DNA from: Crossiella sp. S99.2
GTDB taxonomy: Bacteria > Actinomycetota > Actinomycetes > Mycobacteriales > Pseudonocardiaceae
Length of the DNA stretch: 64,000 nucleotides
NCBI RefSeq assembly: GCF_023094165.1
Contig: NZ_JALMDK010000016.1
Span: forward strand, 1-64,000
Reading direction: 5' to 3'
In this document: positions 1 through 11,300 of the stretch, piece by piece
How positions within the stretch are numbered: the stretch's first letter is position 1
Layout of the letters: each line of letters begins with the position of its first letter
Notes under the pieces: generated by a model
Told to the model about the DNA's origin: nothing
What the model saw: the letters and a program-made list of their open reading frames with translations, nothing else
The model's database searches: none
Made by a program: the position numbers and the translations under genes

Positions 1-2
1 CG

Positions 3-17
3 ACCTCCTGCGGAGGT
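3..17. terminator. Small hairpin at the window edge
   Basis: ACCTCC (3-8) and GGAGGT (12-17) pair around a TGC loop. It probably ends a gene outside the window to the left; no coding sequence is recognised in the first 158 bases. Confidence 0.35.
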
Positions 18-105
18 TCTGGCCGGGTGGTTTGTGAACCAGTCGGCGGCGTGATATTTTCCTTTTGGGTCGAGTCCAGATTTTTCGGGGCACGTCAGAA
101 TGCCG

Positions 106-139
106 CATCGGGGTGGCGAAGTGAATCGCCACCCCGATG
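106..139. terminator. Perfect 14-bp stem terminator downstream of the secreted protease
   Basis: Arms 106-119 and 126-139 are exact reverse complements with a 6-base loop. The structure lies 20 bases beyond the stop codon of the minus-strand protease gene, as expected for an actinobacterial hairpin terminator without a U-tract. Confidence 0.7.
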
Positions 140-158
140 TGGGCCTAATTCGCGCGGG

Positions 159-713
159 CTATCCGCACATGGACGGCGCCATCACCTCCTGTGCGCTGCC
201 CCAGCCCGCGCACCGGAAACCCGAGTGCCCGAACCAGTTGTGGCCGAATTCGTGCGCGGCGAGCAGTGCGCCGTCCCGGACACCGCGCATGAACAGCGAG
301 ATCCGCTGTCCGCTGCCCCAGTTGCAGCCGACGACATTGGTTCCGCCGCCACAGCCGGTGATGTAGCTGTTGGTACAGGACACCGGGGTGCCCGCGCCCT
401 CGGTCAGCCCGGTCCACGCGGCCGCGCCGCGCCGGATCGCCGCGGCGTAGGGCTGACAGGAGCTGGTGATGTGGTAGCTGCGCCTGCTGGGCGTAGGCCA
501 GGCCTGGATGCCCACCACCGGCTCGGCGGCGGTGTCGCGCTGGCCGGGCTCGATGGTGATGACCGAGGTCGGGTGACCTAACGCGGCCACCGCCGGACCC
601 GACTGGTCGCCGACCGAGACGCCCGCCTGGGTGGCCGGCCCCAGCAATGCCATCGCCGAGACCGCCGCGGCTATCACGCCATACCGCAGGAAGAGACTTC
701 TGATCATTGTCAT
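159..713 (-). CDS. Small secreted zinc metalloprotease-like protein
   Basis: A 184-residue protein beginning MTMIRSLFLR with a signal peptide of about 30 residues, so it is probably exported. The catalytic region near the C-terminus reads HEFGHNWFGHS: an HExxH zinc motif with a third histidine one residue nearer than in the usual HExGHNxGxxHS arrangement. Six cysteines in the mature part suggest three disulfides. The size fits small actinobacterial neutral proteases, but the motif does not match the snapalysin (M7) pattern, so the family is unassigned. The open frame runs upstream to 1445, but that part is antisense to the next gene. The ATG at 713 (or 707) directly before the signal peptide is chosen. 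A strong hairpin follows the stop. Confidence 0.65.
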   Translation of the reverse strand: MTMIRSLFLRYGVIAAAVSAMALLGPATQAGVSVGDQSGPAVAALGHPTSVITIEPGQRDTAAEPVVGIQAWPTPSRRSYHITSSCQPYAAAIRRGAAAWTGLTEGAGTPVSCTNSYITGCGGGTNVVGCNWGSGQRISLFMRGVRDGALLAAHEFGHNWFGHSGFRCAGWGSAQEVMAPSMCG

Positions 714-856
714 GTCCTCACTTGCAGGGAAGTAAGTGCAGGACCTGGAAGCCTCCAACAGTGATCCCGGAGCGTCCACCCGCGAAAAGTCGGAACATAT
801 TCGACGACTACGCGAAAGAAGTGCCCCGAGCAGACTCGGGTAGTCGGCGGGGCGGG

Positions 857-1594
857 TCAGCCGCGTGCGCTCCGGTCGGCCTTGGTGAGCAGGGCCAGCA
901 GTGGCGTGTCCTGGAACGGGAACTCGGCGAGTTCCTTGGTCAAGCCCCGTTCGGCGGCCTCCTGGCGCGCTCCGCCGCGGTGCGCGACCAGGCTCATCAC
1001 CTCTTCGCTGAAGTACCCACCGCCGTAGGCGCGCAGGTGCCGGGCGCTGTCCAGGGGCCGGAACCCGGTGGGGGCGATCGAGTTGTGACCGCCGATGTCG
1101 ATCGCCCAGGCCGCGGTGATCAGGGTGTCCCGGTCCGGTTCCGACAAGGACGCGGCCAGCTTGGTGGCCCGGCGCACCACCTCCTGCACCCGCCGCCACC
1201 CCGGGTCGTCGCCGTGTGCCATGGCCTGCCCAAGCCAGGCCGCCTCCCGCACCGACCTGGTCGCCATGGCCGTGTCCCAGGCCAGCTGCGGGTCGTCGCC
1301 GACCACCTGCCGGCAGTAGAACTCCGGGGTGGCCTCGGTCCCGACGAGCGTGGTCAGCCGGTCCTTCGGCCGGACCGGGCCGCCGTAGTGCAAAGTCCCC
1401 CTGACCAGCACCGCGACCGGGCGGTCCTGGCAGGTCACCAGCCACGGACGGTGCAGGGTGGGCAGGTAGTGCGGCAGGTCGATGGCGGCGAGGGCGTCGG
1501 CCACTCGGGGGTCCGCGGCGACTTGGACGGTGCGGAGGTGGGGCTCCGCGTCGTCACCCATGTTGATCGAGCGACGGTCCACGACGATGTCCAT
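857..1594 (-). CDS. HD-like protein with an altered metal motif
   Basis: A 245-residue protein. Residues from about 155 match the layout of actinobacterial HD phosphohydrolases (ITAAWAIDIGG, then TGFRPLDSARHLRAYG), where the family usually has AWLHDIGY and TGFHPLDGARYLR. The histidine of the HD pair is replaced by isoleucine, so metal-dependent hydrolysis may be lost. The first 150 residues have no family I recognise. The gene is divergent from the DHB operon across two iron boxes, so it may be iron regulated. No strong Shine-Dalgarno is visible; an internal ATG at 1561 is possible. Confidence 0.55.
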   Translation of the reverse strand: MDIVVDRRSINMGDDAEPHLRTVQVAADPRVADALAAIDLPHYLPTLHRPWLVTCQDRPVAVLVRGTLHYGGPVRPKDRLTTLVGTEATPEFYCRQVVGDDPQLAWDTAMATRSVREAAWLGQAMAHGDDPGWRRVQEVVRRATKLAASLSEPDRDTLITAAWAIDIGGHNSIAPTGFRPLDSARHLRAYGGGYFSEEVMSLVAHRGGARQEAAERGLTKELAEFPFQDTPLLALLTKADRSARG

Positions 1595-1653
1595 CTGGTG
1601 AGTATCGCTCGCATCTCAATCCGCCCCTGCGGCGGCCTCCCCGACTTGACCAG

Positions 1654-1697
1654 CTAAGTTAGGCCGACCTAACCTCCATTAGGTTAGCCTAACCATC
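1654..1697. promoter_or_regulatory. Two IdeR/DmdR-type iron boxes
   Basis: Against the consensus TTAGGTTAGGCTAACCTAA, the site at 1654-1672 matches 15 of 19 positions and the site at 1679-1697 also 15 of 19. Both lie between the HD-like gene and the DHB dehydrogenase start at 1705, with the second immediately upstream of the ribosome binding site. Iron-loaded IdeR/DmdR1 repressors bind such boxes in actinobacteria, so the DHB operon should be expressed under iron starvation. Confidence 0.8.
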
Positions 1698-1704
1698 CTG
1701 GGGG

Positions 1705-2481
1705 ATGACTGTGAACGCGTGGAACACGACCGGTGTGGCCGTGGTCAGCGGCGCGGCCAGGGGCATCGGCGCCGCCGTCGCCGATGCGCTGGCCGGTCGC
1801 GGGGCCAGGGTCGCGCTGCTGGATCTCGACGGCGACGCCGTGCGGGAACGGGCCGCCGCGCTCGGTGACCGCGCCACCGGGTACGCCGTGGACGTGGCCG
1901 ACGCCGCGGCGGTGGAAACCGTGGTGGCACAGGTGGAACAGGACCTCGGACCGGTGACCGCGCTGGTCAACGTGGCCGGGGTGCTGCAGGCCGCGCCGGT
2001 GGCCGAGCTGGACCCGGCGGTGTGGGCGCGCACGTTCGCGGTCAACGCCGACGGGGTGTTCCATCTCTCCCGCGCGGTGACCCGGCGAATGGCGGAACGG
2101 GGCGCGGGGGCGGTGGTCACGGTGACCTCCAACGCCGCCACCGTGCCCAGGGCCGGACTGGCCGCCTACTGCGCGTCCAAGGCGGCCAGCGCCATGTTCA
2201 CCAAGGTGCTCGGGCTGGAACTGGCCGGGCAGGGCATTCGCTGCAACGTGGTCGCGCCCGGCTCCACCGACACCGACATGGGCCGCGCGCTGTGGGGCGC
2301 GGGCGGCCAGGCCGGGGTGATCGCGGGCGCCCAGGACGCCTTCCGGGTGGGCATCCCACTGGCCAGGGTGGCCGACCCCGCCGACGTCGCCGACGCGGTG
2401 CTCTTCCTCCTCTCCCCCGCCGCGCGGCACATCACGATGCAGGAGTTGTGCGTCGACGGTGGCGCCACGCTCGGGGCCTGA
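1705..2481 (+). CDS. dhbA: 2,3-dihydro-2,3-dihydroxybenzoate dehydrogenase
   Basis: A 258-residue short-chain dehydrogenase (EntA/DhbA family) that oxidises 2,3-dihydro-2,3-dihydroxybenzoate to 2,3-dihydroxybenzoate (DHB) with NAD+. Visible motifs are the N-terminal GAARGIG cofactor loop, NVAG at about residue 90, the catalytic YCASK motif and the C-terminal DGGATLGA. It is the first gene of a tight operon with the DHB-AMP ligase, isochorismatase and aryl carrier protein, preceded by iron boxes. The SDR fold alone is not substrate specific; the neighbours make the assignment firm. Confidence 0.9.
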   Translation: MTVNAWNTTGVAVVSGAARGIGAAVADALAGRGARVALLDLDGDAVRERAAALGDRATGYAVDVADAAAVETVVAQVEQDLGPVTALVNVAGVLQAAPVAELDPAVWARTFAVNADGVFHLSRAVTRRMAERGAGAVVTVTSNAATVPRAGLAAYCASKAASAMFTKVLGLELAGQGIRCNVVAPGSTDTDMGRALWGAGGQAGVIAGAQDAFRVGIPLARVADPADVADAVLFLLSPAARHITMQELCVDGGATLGA

Positions 2482-2503
2482 CCGCAACGGGAGATCGACA
2501 ACC

Positions 2504-4083
<1,580 letters not shown>

Positions 4084-4087
<4 letters not shown>

Positions 4088-4734
4088 CCACCATGGGCCT
4101 GCCCGCTATCAAGCCCTACGCCTTACCCGAGCCCGAGGAACTGCCGCAGAACCGGGTGGACTGGCGGGTCGACCCGGCCCGCGCCGTGCTGCTCGTGCAC
4201 GATATGCAGAATCACTTCCTGGATGCCTTCCCGCGTGCGGACTCACCACTGCCCGCGGTGCTGGCCAACATCGACGCGCTGCGCAAACACTGCACGGCCG
4301 CGGGCATTCCGGTGGTCTTCACCGCCCAGCCCGGCGGTCAGAGCCAGGACGAACGCGGTCTGCTGCTGGACTTCTGGGGCAACGGCCTGCCGTCGGAGCG
4401 CCGCGCAGAGTCCATTGTGGACGAACTTGCGCCCGCGCCGACCGACATCGTGATGACCAAGTGGCGCTACAGCGCGTTCGTGCGCACCGACCTGGCCGAG
4501 TTCCTCGGCGAGCGGGACCAGTTGATCGTCACCGGCGTGTACGGGCACATCGGGGTGCTGACCACCGCGCTGGACGCGTTCATGCGCGAGGTCAAACCGT
4601 TCGTGGTGGCCGACGCGGTGGCCGACTTCTCCCGCGCGGACCACCTGGCCGCGTTGCACCACGTGGCCCAGCGCTGCGGGCACGTGCTGACCACCGCGAC
4701 CCTGGTCGACGCCCTGCTGGGGGTGGCCTCGTGA
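4084..4734 (+). CDS. dhbB: Isochorismatase
   Basis: A 216-residue isochorismatase domain (EntB/DhbB N-terminal domain family) that hydrolyses the enol-pyruvyl group of isochorismate to give 2,3-dihydro-DHB. The VLLVHDMQNHF segment near residue 40 carries the catalytic aspartate, and VTGVYGHIG fits the family. Unlike EntB and DhbB it lacks the C-terminal aryl carrier domain, which is encoded by the next overlapping gene. No isochorismate synthase is present in the window, so its substrate must come from an enzyme encoded elsewhere. Confidence 0.9.
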
Positions 4735-4937
4735 CCACCGCGGCCCTGCGCGAGCAGGTGGGCGAACTGCTGGGCCGCCCGGTCACCGACGAGGAGGATC
4801 TCCTCGCGGCCGGGCTGGACTCGATCCGGCTGATGGTGCTGGCCGAACGCTGGGAGTCCGAGGGCGCGGACGTCTCCTTCGTGACCCTGCTGGAAAACCC
4901 GACCGTCGCGGCCTGGGCCCGGCTGGTCGGCAACTGA
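4731..4937 (+). CDS. Free-standing aryl carrier protein
   Basis: A 68-residue carrier protein starting at a GTG that overlaps the isochorismatase stop (GTGA). The phosphopantetheine site is GLDSIRLM, with the serine at about residue 33. It should accept DHB from the DHB-AMP ligase and present it to the first condensation domain of the NRPS. In EntB and DhbB this domain is fused to the isochorismatase; here it is separate. Confidence 0.85.
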   Translation: MTTAALREQVGELLGRPVTDEEDLLAAGLDSIRLMVLAERWESEGADVSFVTLLENPTVAAWARLVGN

Positions 4938-4942
4938 GCGAA

Positions 4943-4973
4943 CCGGAGGTCGGCGGGACCCGCCGACCTCCGG
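4943..4973. terminator. Terminator hairpin after the DHB operon
   Basis: Arms 4943-4955 and 4961-4973 are perfect 13-base reverse complements with a 5-base loop, six bases after the carrier protein stop. It separates the DHB operon from the convergent DUF1963 gene and may work in both directions. Confidence 0.75.
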
Positions 4974-4980
4974 GAAGCGG

Positions 4981-5841
4981 TCAGCCGCACTGCATGGTGC
5001 ACCGGGCATTCTCGAACCGGCCCGCGGCCAGATCCGCTGACCGGATCACCCAGTACAGCATTCCGACGTCGCCCCAGCACATGTCGGCTTCCTTGCTGCT
5101 GTCGATCTGGGCGAGCAGCACCCAGCGGGCCGCTTCCTCGGCGAAACCCGGGTCGTACCAGGAACCCTCGTACACCTCGCCGGCCACCTCCTTCTCCACC
5201 GGGCCCTGGATCGGTGTGGCGAACCCGCCGATCTGGTGGAACGGGCCTTGCTCAATTTCCCAGCGCAGCTCGCCGAACACGTCGGGGCCCGATCGCCCTG
5301 GACCGAGCACGGTCTGGACGGCCTCGGCCAGCGTGGCGCCACTGGCCGTCCGGGTCTGGTCGAGCAGGAGGTGCTCGCGTTCCGGGGCGGTGGCCACGAT
5401 CTCGGCGAAGAGGTCCACGCTCGGGTACGGGTTGATATCGGCCGGTGGCGTCCGTTCGGTGACCGCCGTGCCCGCCGGCACGAAGATCACCCGGCTGCCC
5501 TCGACGTCCTCGACGAAGGCCGGGTCCGGATAGCCCGGATGGCGTTCGCCGTCGAAGTAGAAGAACAGCAGCGTGCCCTCGGCCGGCAGCGGAATGCTCA
5601 GGAACTCACGCGGTAACGCCGCGCAGTCCACCGCGGCGATGAAGTTGAGCGGCCCGCGGTCCGGCCAGCTGGGCCAGTCCACCTCGGGCGGCAGCGCCGG
5701 GTTGCCGCCCAGCCGCGCCACCCGTGGCCCCGGCCCGGAGTCGGCGAGCCGGATGCCCGGTTGGAACAGCTCGATCCAGGTTTCCGCGGCCTCAGCGGGC
5801 AGGCGGTCCTTGGCGAGCGCGCTGAGGCGGTCTTTCCACAT
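4981..5841 (-). CDS. DUF1963 family protein
   Basis: A 286-residue cytoplasmic protein with the DUF1963 pattern: ARLGGNPALPPEVDWP near residue 45, LNFIAAVDCAALP, a TLLFFYFDG strand, and a C-terminal LLAQIDSSKEADMCWGDVGMLYWVI segment. The family is widespread and has no established reaction. The ATG at 5841 (MWKDRL) is preferred; a GTG two codons upstream is possible. It converges on the DHB operon and shows no functional link to it. Confidence 0.75.
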   Translation of the reverse strand: MWKDRLSALAKDRLPAEAAETWIELFQPGIRLADSGPGPRVARLGGNPALPPEVDWPSWPDRGPLNFIAAVDCAALPREFLSIPLPAEGTLLFFYFDGERHPGYPDPAFVEDVEGSRVIFVPAGTAVTERTPPADINPYPSVDLFAEIVATAPEREHLLLDQTRTASGATLAEAVQTVLGPGRSGPDVFGELRWEIEQGPFHQIGGFATPIQGPVEKEVAGEVYEGSWYDPGFAEEAARWVLLAQIDSSKEADMCWGDVGMLYWVIRSADLAAGRFENARCTMQCG

Positions 5842-6087
5842 CGTCACGGCGCCCAACGTACCCACGCCCACCGACAATCGCGGCGATCTCGGACTGCGCC
5901 ACCTGGGCACGCCTGCGCAACGACTGACCGCGCGTCAATAAGAAATGATCACCGGGAACTCCGCTCGGCGGTAATTCTTTGCTTCGACCATGCGGCGCAC
6001 AGTCAGCGTCAATACCCCTCGCGCGCGATTGACCAGTCATTCCGCCCGGATTAGGGTTCGCCTGCGATCTCGACTTGCCCAGAAGGG

Positions 6088-7353
6088 GTGCCCGGCTTGG
6101 CGTCAAAGAGTGATATTGGGCAGCGAGTCAGGAAGTACCGGAAGCTGCGCGGAATGAGCCTGCGCACCACGGCCCAGCTGGCCGGCATCTCCCCGGCATT
6201 CTTGTCCATGGTGGAGAACGGCGAGCGAATGTTGGACCGTCTTTCGCACATCCAGGCCATCGCCGACGCACTCCGGGTGTCACCGGCCGATCTGGTCGAC
6301 TCCGCGGCGGCGACCGGGATGCGGGCGGAGGTGTCCGGTGAAGTGGAATCCTCGATGGCATGCCTGCGCTCGACCCTGCTGGGCACCGCCTCGGTCCCGG
6401 CCGGCCGCCTGGCGCACCTGCGCGGGGTCGAGGACCTGGCCAGGCAGGTGGACCTGCTCACCCAGGCCTACGACCGCTGCCAGTTCGCCCGGGTGGCGCT
6501 GGGGTTGCCGGCGGTGCTGGCCGCCGCGTGTGCCCGGCCGGATCAGGCGGAGGCAGAGCTGACCCGGCTGTGGTTGACGATCTACCAGAACCTGTGCATC
6601 CCGGTGCTGCGGGAATTCGGCTACCTGGATCTGATGGCACTCGCCCTGGAGATTTCCCAGCCCTTGGCCGAGGAATGCGGTGACGCGGTGGATGTCGCGG
6701 TCGTCGCGTGGCAGCGGTCCCAGCTCTACACCCGGCTGGGGTTGCACGGATACGCGGCGACGGTGGCCGAGGTGGCGGCGGACAAGCTCGCCGCCGAACT
6801 CCTGCGCACTCGCCGGGCGAGGTCCGTGTACGGCAGGCTGCACATCACCGCGGGGCTGGCCAGGGCCCGCCTTCCGGCACCGGGCGCCGCGCCCTACGCG
6901 CACCTCGCCGAAGCGGAGCAGGTCGCCGGGCACGACCCTTGGCCGGGCCCTGTCGACTCCCTGGCCCGGCTCAGCGGCACGTCTCTGCTGCTGAACCGGC
7001 TTGAACTGCTCTGCGTCCTCGGGCACTTCGACTCGGTTCCGGCGGTACTGCGCGAACTCGACGCCCATCCGCCCGAGAACCACATCGACAGCTACGGGTT
7101 CCACCTGTTGGCCGGGTCCTCGCTGGCACACCTGCCCACGGGCGAACCCCAGGCGACCGCGCACCTGGTCAACGCCGAGAAGATCGCTCCGCACGCCTTT
7201 GTGTGCGACCCGTACGCGCGTCGCGCCGTGGGCACGCTGCTCAACCGCCCGACCTACCAGAGTGTGCGGGTCACCCTTCGCGGCCTCGCGCACCGGATGG
7301 GCCCCGGCAGTTGCCAGGGGCCCACGGGTTCGAGGTCAGGAACTGACCGGTGA
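6088..7353 (+). CDS. Xre-family transcriptional regulator with TPR-like C-terminus
   Basis: A 421-residue protein with an N-terminal helix-turn-helix (about residues 9-67: IGQRVRKYRKLRGMSLRTTA, then PAFLSMVENGER) followed by some 340 residues of alanine-rich helices resembling the tetratricopeptide region of many actinobacterial Xre regulators. It starts at GTG 6088, behind AAGGGG. The ligand is unknown. The last 18 bases overlap the convergent secreted-protein gene. Confidence 0.75.
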   Translation: MPGLASKSDIGQRVRKYRKLRGMSLRTTAQLAGISPAFLSMVENGERMLDRLSHIQAIADALRVSPADLVDSAAATGMRAEVSGEVESSMACLRSTLLGTASVPAGRLAHLRGVEDLARQVDLLTQAYDRCQFARVALGLPAVLAAACARPDQAEAELTRLWLTIYQNLCIPVLREFGYLDLMALALEISQPLAEECGDAVDVAVVAWQRSQLYTRLGLHGYAATVAEVAADKLAAELLRTRRARSVYGRLHITAGLARARLPAPGAAPYAHLAEAEQVAGHDPWPGPVDSLARLSGTSLLLNRLELLCVLGHFDSVPAVLRELDAHPPENHIDSYGFHLLAGSSLAHLPTGEPQATAHLVNAEKIAPHAFVCDPYARRAVGTLLNRPTYQSVRVTLRGLAHRMGPGSCQGPTGSRSGTDR

Positions 7354-8298
7354 GTGCAGGTACCCACCGAGCACGACATTGGCCCACCAGGTCCCGGATC
7401 CGGAGGCGTAGAAGACGTCGGTGAGGTCGTATCCGCTCATATCGCCACCGCGGGTGTACACCACGTGCTGCTGACCATCGGCTGGAATGGGGTCACTCGT
7501 GTAATTCAGGTAGGTCGCGACCCGGCCACCCGCACCCAATTTGACCTTGAAGTAGGTGAAGTAGGGGTTGGTGTGGCACAGCGCCAGCACCTTGTCCACT
7601 TCGGCCGCCCAGGTGCAGAGTTCCTTCGGATTACGGTGCACCCGGTTGTTGCTGGTGGACTTGTAGGTGTCCCACGGCACCCTGGCGTTCTCATCCGACG
7701 TGCCGGTGCTGCCGTAGTAGACGTCACCGGTGGTCGCGTGGCAGAACGGCGGCGTGTCGTCAATGGCGCTGCGGCTTGACCCGCTGTAGGTCCAGCAGGC
7801 CGGCGGTGGCTGGAGCTGCCAGGACGAGCGTGGCGCCGAATCGGGCAAACCGTCGCGGTTCAGCTGTTCGGTGAAGTACTGCTCACCCCGGGTCGGGAAG
7901 AACGCCGTGCTCTGGTTCGGCCGGCTCCAGTTCAGCACCACGAACATCCCCTCGCTGCTGGTGCACGGGGTGCGGTACCAATAGACCCAGGATCCGTCAT
8001 TGGCCCGGACGAAGCTGTCCGTGGCGTGCGTTATCGACTCCTGCACAACAGACAGGAACTCATCGACCGGGAGTGGCTGACCGGACCTGCAGACTGTTTC
8101 GCCACGGTGGTTGTAATAGGCGTGCTGGATGATCCTGGGCAGCATGTTGACGAGGTCGACCCCCGGCGGCTGCGGTGCGCGGTGATAGCCGGGGGCGGCC
8201 CATGCTTTCTCCGCCGATCCCGGCGTGAACAGCAGTAATGCGGCGATCAGCGCGAGAATTGCGGGCAGCAGGAAGCGGCGGGCAAGACGGCGGCTCAT
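7336..8298 (-). CDS. Secreted protein of unknown function
   Basis: A 320-residue protein with a clear signal peptide (MSRRLARRFLLPAILALIAA, cleavage probably after AWA near residue 36), so it is exported. The mature part is rich in aromatic residues and has several cysteines (VCRSG, TPCTSS, ACWTY, FCHATT, LCTWA, LCHTN), suggesting disulfides. No catalytic motif or known family is recognised. The ATG at 8298 is chosen because it begins the signal peptide; the frame is open up to 8385. The 3' end overlaps the Xre regulator by 18 bases. Confidence 0.6.
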   Translation of the reverse strand: MSRRLARRFLLPAILALIAALLLFTPGSAEKAWAAPGYHRAPQPPGVDLVNMLPRIIQHAYYNHRGETVCRSGQPLPVDEFLSVVQESITHATDSFVRANDGSWVYWYRTPCTSSEGMFVVLNWSRPNQSTAFFPTRGEQYFTEQLNRDGLPDSAPRSSWQLQPPPACWTYSGSSRSAIDDTPPFCHATTGDVYYGSTGTSDENARVPWDTYKSTSNNRVHRNPKELCTWAAEVDKVLALCHTNPYFTYFKVKLGAGGRVATYLNYTSDPIPADGQQHVVYTRGGDMSGYDLTDVFYASGSGTWWANVVLGGYLHSPVSS

Positions 8299-8364
8299 GG
8301 TGACTCCCATTCGAGCGAACCTGAATCTTGGTTCGCACACGGTAGTCAACCTGATACCAAAAAC

Positions 8365-8380
8365 GTTCACCCTGGTGAAC
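8365..8380. promoter_or_regulatory. Palindrome upstream of the secreted-protein gene
   Basis: GTTCACC (8365-8371) and GGTGAAC (8374-8380) form a perfect inverted repeat with a 2-base centre, 67 bases upstream of the secreted-protein ATG and just downstream of the NRPS stop. It could be an operator or a short terminator. Confidence 0.4.
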
Positions 8381-8384
8381 ACCA

Positions 8385-11300
8385 CTAGAGCAGCCGCGCG
8401 ATGCGTTCCTGTGCGGCCGGACTGGCCAGGTCGTGGTGGCCGAAGTCCAGGTCGTGGTTGACGATCTCGCCGGTCACGTACGCCGCCCAGTCCGCATGGG
8501 TGGACAGCAGTTCCGCCCGGTCCCTGATCGCCGTACCGAACACCAGATCCCCTTGGTGCACACCGAATTCCGCGCCCGCGATCACCTCGGCGGCCGCGTG
8601 CACGTTGGCGGTCACCACCGCCGGGTCCAGGCCCGGTGGCAGTGGCTGGTCCAGGTGCCGGGTCAGGTCCGCGACCGGCGGCTGACCGCGCCAGCGGGTG
8701 CCGGGGTAGGCGTCCAGCAGCACCAGCTGGGCGACTTCCTCACCCTGGGCGTGCAGGCGGACCGCCAGCTCGTGTGCGATCAGGCCGCCGAGGGACCAGC
8801 CGAGCAGGTGGTACGGGCCGTGCGGACGCACTGCGCGCAACGCTGCCAGGTGCTGTTCCGCGAGGGAGGCCAGGGTGTGGCCGGTCAGGTCGGGGCATTG
8901 CAAGGCAAACACTTCGCGGTCCAGGTGGGCGGCGAGACCGGCGTAGCACCAGCCGAGGCCGCTGGCCGGGTGCACGCAGAACAGTGGTTCGCCACGCCCG
9001 CCGGTGCGCAGTGGCAGCACCGGTGCGAACGGGTCCACCGCGGTCTCCTGGGCGAGCAGACCGGCCACCGTCGGGGCGGCCAGCACGTCGGCGACGGTGA
9101 CCGGGCGGCCGAGCACCTCGGCGGCGCTGGCGGCGAATCGGGCGGCCAGCAGGGAATGGCCGCCCGCGGCGAAGAAGTCCTCGTCCACGCCGAACTCGGC
9201 CAGGCCGAGCAGTTCGGCCGCGGCGGCACACAGCTTGTGCTCGACCGGGGTGCTCGGCGCGCGGGCCGGGCCGCGGTCGAGCACCGGGTCCGGCAGTGCG
9301 GCCAGGTCGAGTTTTCCGTTGGGGGTCAACGGAAGCGCGGTCACCGGCAGTACCGCGACCGGCAGCATGTGCGCGGGCAGTGCGCGGGCGGCGTGCGCGC
9401 GCACCTCGGGTCCGGTCAGGCCGGGGTCGGCGAGCACGTAGCCGACCAGGTGCGGTCCGGCCGCACCCTCGCCCACGGCCACCGCGGCGGTGCGCACGCC
9501 GGGGCAGCCGACGAGTGCGGCCTCGACCTCGCCGAGTTCGATCCGGAAGCCGCGGATCTTGACCTGGTCGTCGGCGCGGCCCAGGTAGTCCAGCACGCCG
9601 TCCGGCCGCCAGCGCACCAGGTCCCCGGTGCGGTACATCCGCGCGCCGGGTGCGCCGTGCGGATCGGCCAGGAACCGTTGCGCGGTCAGGGCGGGCCGGT
9701 TCAGGTAGCCCCTGGCCACGCCCTCGCCGCCGAGGTACAGCTCGGCCACTACTCCGGGCGGCACCGGGCGCAGGCGCTCGTCGAGCACGTAGGCGCGCAC
9801 GCCGGGGTCCGGGCGGCCGATCGGCACCGCACCCGGCTGGCTGGGATCGCAGTCCCACAGGGTGGCGTTGACGGTGGTCTCGGTGGGGCCGTAGGCGTTG
9901 ACCACGCGATGCCTTGCGCCCCAACGGCGAACGACCTCCGGCGGCACGCGTTCGCCGCCGACGACCAGGGTGAGTTCCGGCGGCAGGGTGATCTCCGGTG
10001 GGAACATGGCCAGGATGGACGGCGGCAGTCCGGCGACCGAGATTCGTTGCTCTCGAAGGTAATCGGCGAGGCCGGTGCCGGGGGCGCGCAGTTCGGCGGG
10101 GATCACCGCGAGGGTGCCGCCGCCGAGCAGGGTGCCGACCAGTTGCCAGAACGCGGCGTCGAAACTGGGTGAGGCGAAGTAGAGCACCCGCTGGCCGGCG
10201 GCCGAGCCGAATGCCTGTTCCTGGGTGGCCACCAGTTTCGCCACCCCGCGATGCGGCACCACCACGCCCTTGGGCAGGCCGGTGGATCCGCTGGTGTAGA
10301 TGACATACGCCGCGTGATCGGGGCTCAGCGGCACCACCGGCCCGGTGCCGGGCAGGGTGGCCAGGCGGCGCACCACCTCGGGGTCGTCCAGCAGGATCGT
10401 GGGCAGCTCGGCGGGCAGACGGGCGGCCAGTTCGGTGGTGGTGAGCAGGACTCGAGGGCGGGCGTCGGTGATCAGGTGGGCCAGCCGGTCGGCCGGGTAG
10501 TCCGGGTCCAGGGGCAGGAACGCGCCGCCCGCCTTGAGCACGGCGAGCTGGGTGGCCACGATGTCCAGGGTGCGTGGCGGCGCGATGGCCACCACGGTTT
10601 CCGGGCCGACCCCGTGTTCCCGCAACAGGTGCGCGATCCGGCTGGCGCGGTCGTCGAGTTGGGCGTAGCTGTGTTCGGCGCCGTCGACTGCGACCGCGAT
10701 GGCTTGTGGGGCAAGGCGAACCTGTGCGGCGAACAGTTCGGGCACGGTGCCCGGTACCAGGGTGCGCGCGGTGTGGTTCCACTCGTGCACGATCCGCTGG
10801 TGTTCGGCCTCGGTGAGCAGCGGCAGGTCGGCGATGGAGCAGTCCGGTGAGGCGGTGAGCAGAGCGAGGAGGTGGGCCAGGCGTTCGCCGAAGCCGCGGG
10901 CGGTGTCGGCGTCGAAGAGGTCGAGGCGGTGTTCCGCCAGTCCGGACAGGCCGTCCTGGCCGGGGGTCTCGCTGAAGGCGAAGGTGAGGTCGAATTTGGC
11001 CGCGCCCGCGCTGATCGGGGCCAGCCGGGCGCTCAGGCCGCGGTCCAGGACGGTGTCCGCGCCGGTGTCGGTGCGGTGGCTGAGCATCACCTGGAACAGC
11101 GGGGTGCGGCCGGGGGTGCGCGGCGGGTTGACCGCCTCCACCACCCGGTCGAAGGGCACCTCCTGGTGGTCGAAGGCGGCCAGGGTGGTCTCGCGAACCC
11201 TGGCGAGGAGTTCCCGGAAACTCGGTGCGCCGGCGGTGTTCACCCGCAGCACCAGGGTGTTGACGAAGAATCCGACCAGGTCGTCAAACGCGCTGTCGCC

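Noticed and set aside
1..158. Small coding sequences at the left edge
   Set aside because: Short open frames there have no ribosome binding site or homology and are interrupted by two hairpins.
714..1445. A longer 428-residue version of the secreted metalloprotease
   Set aside because: The extra 244 residues are antisense to the HD-like gene and precede an obvious signal peptide, so the start at 713 is used.
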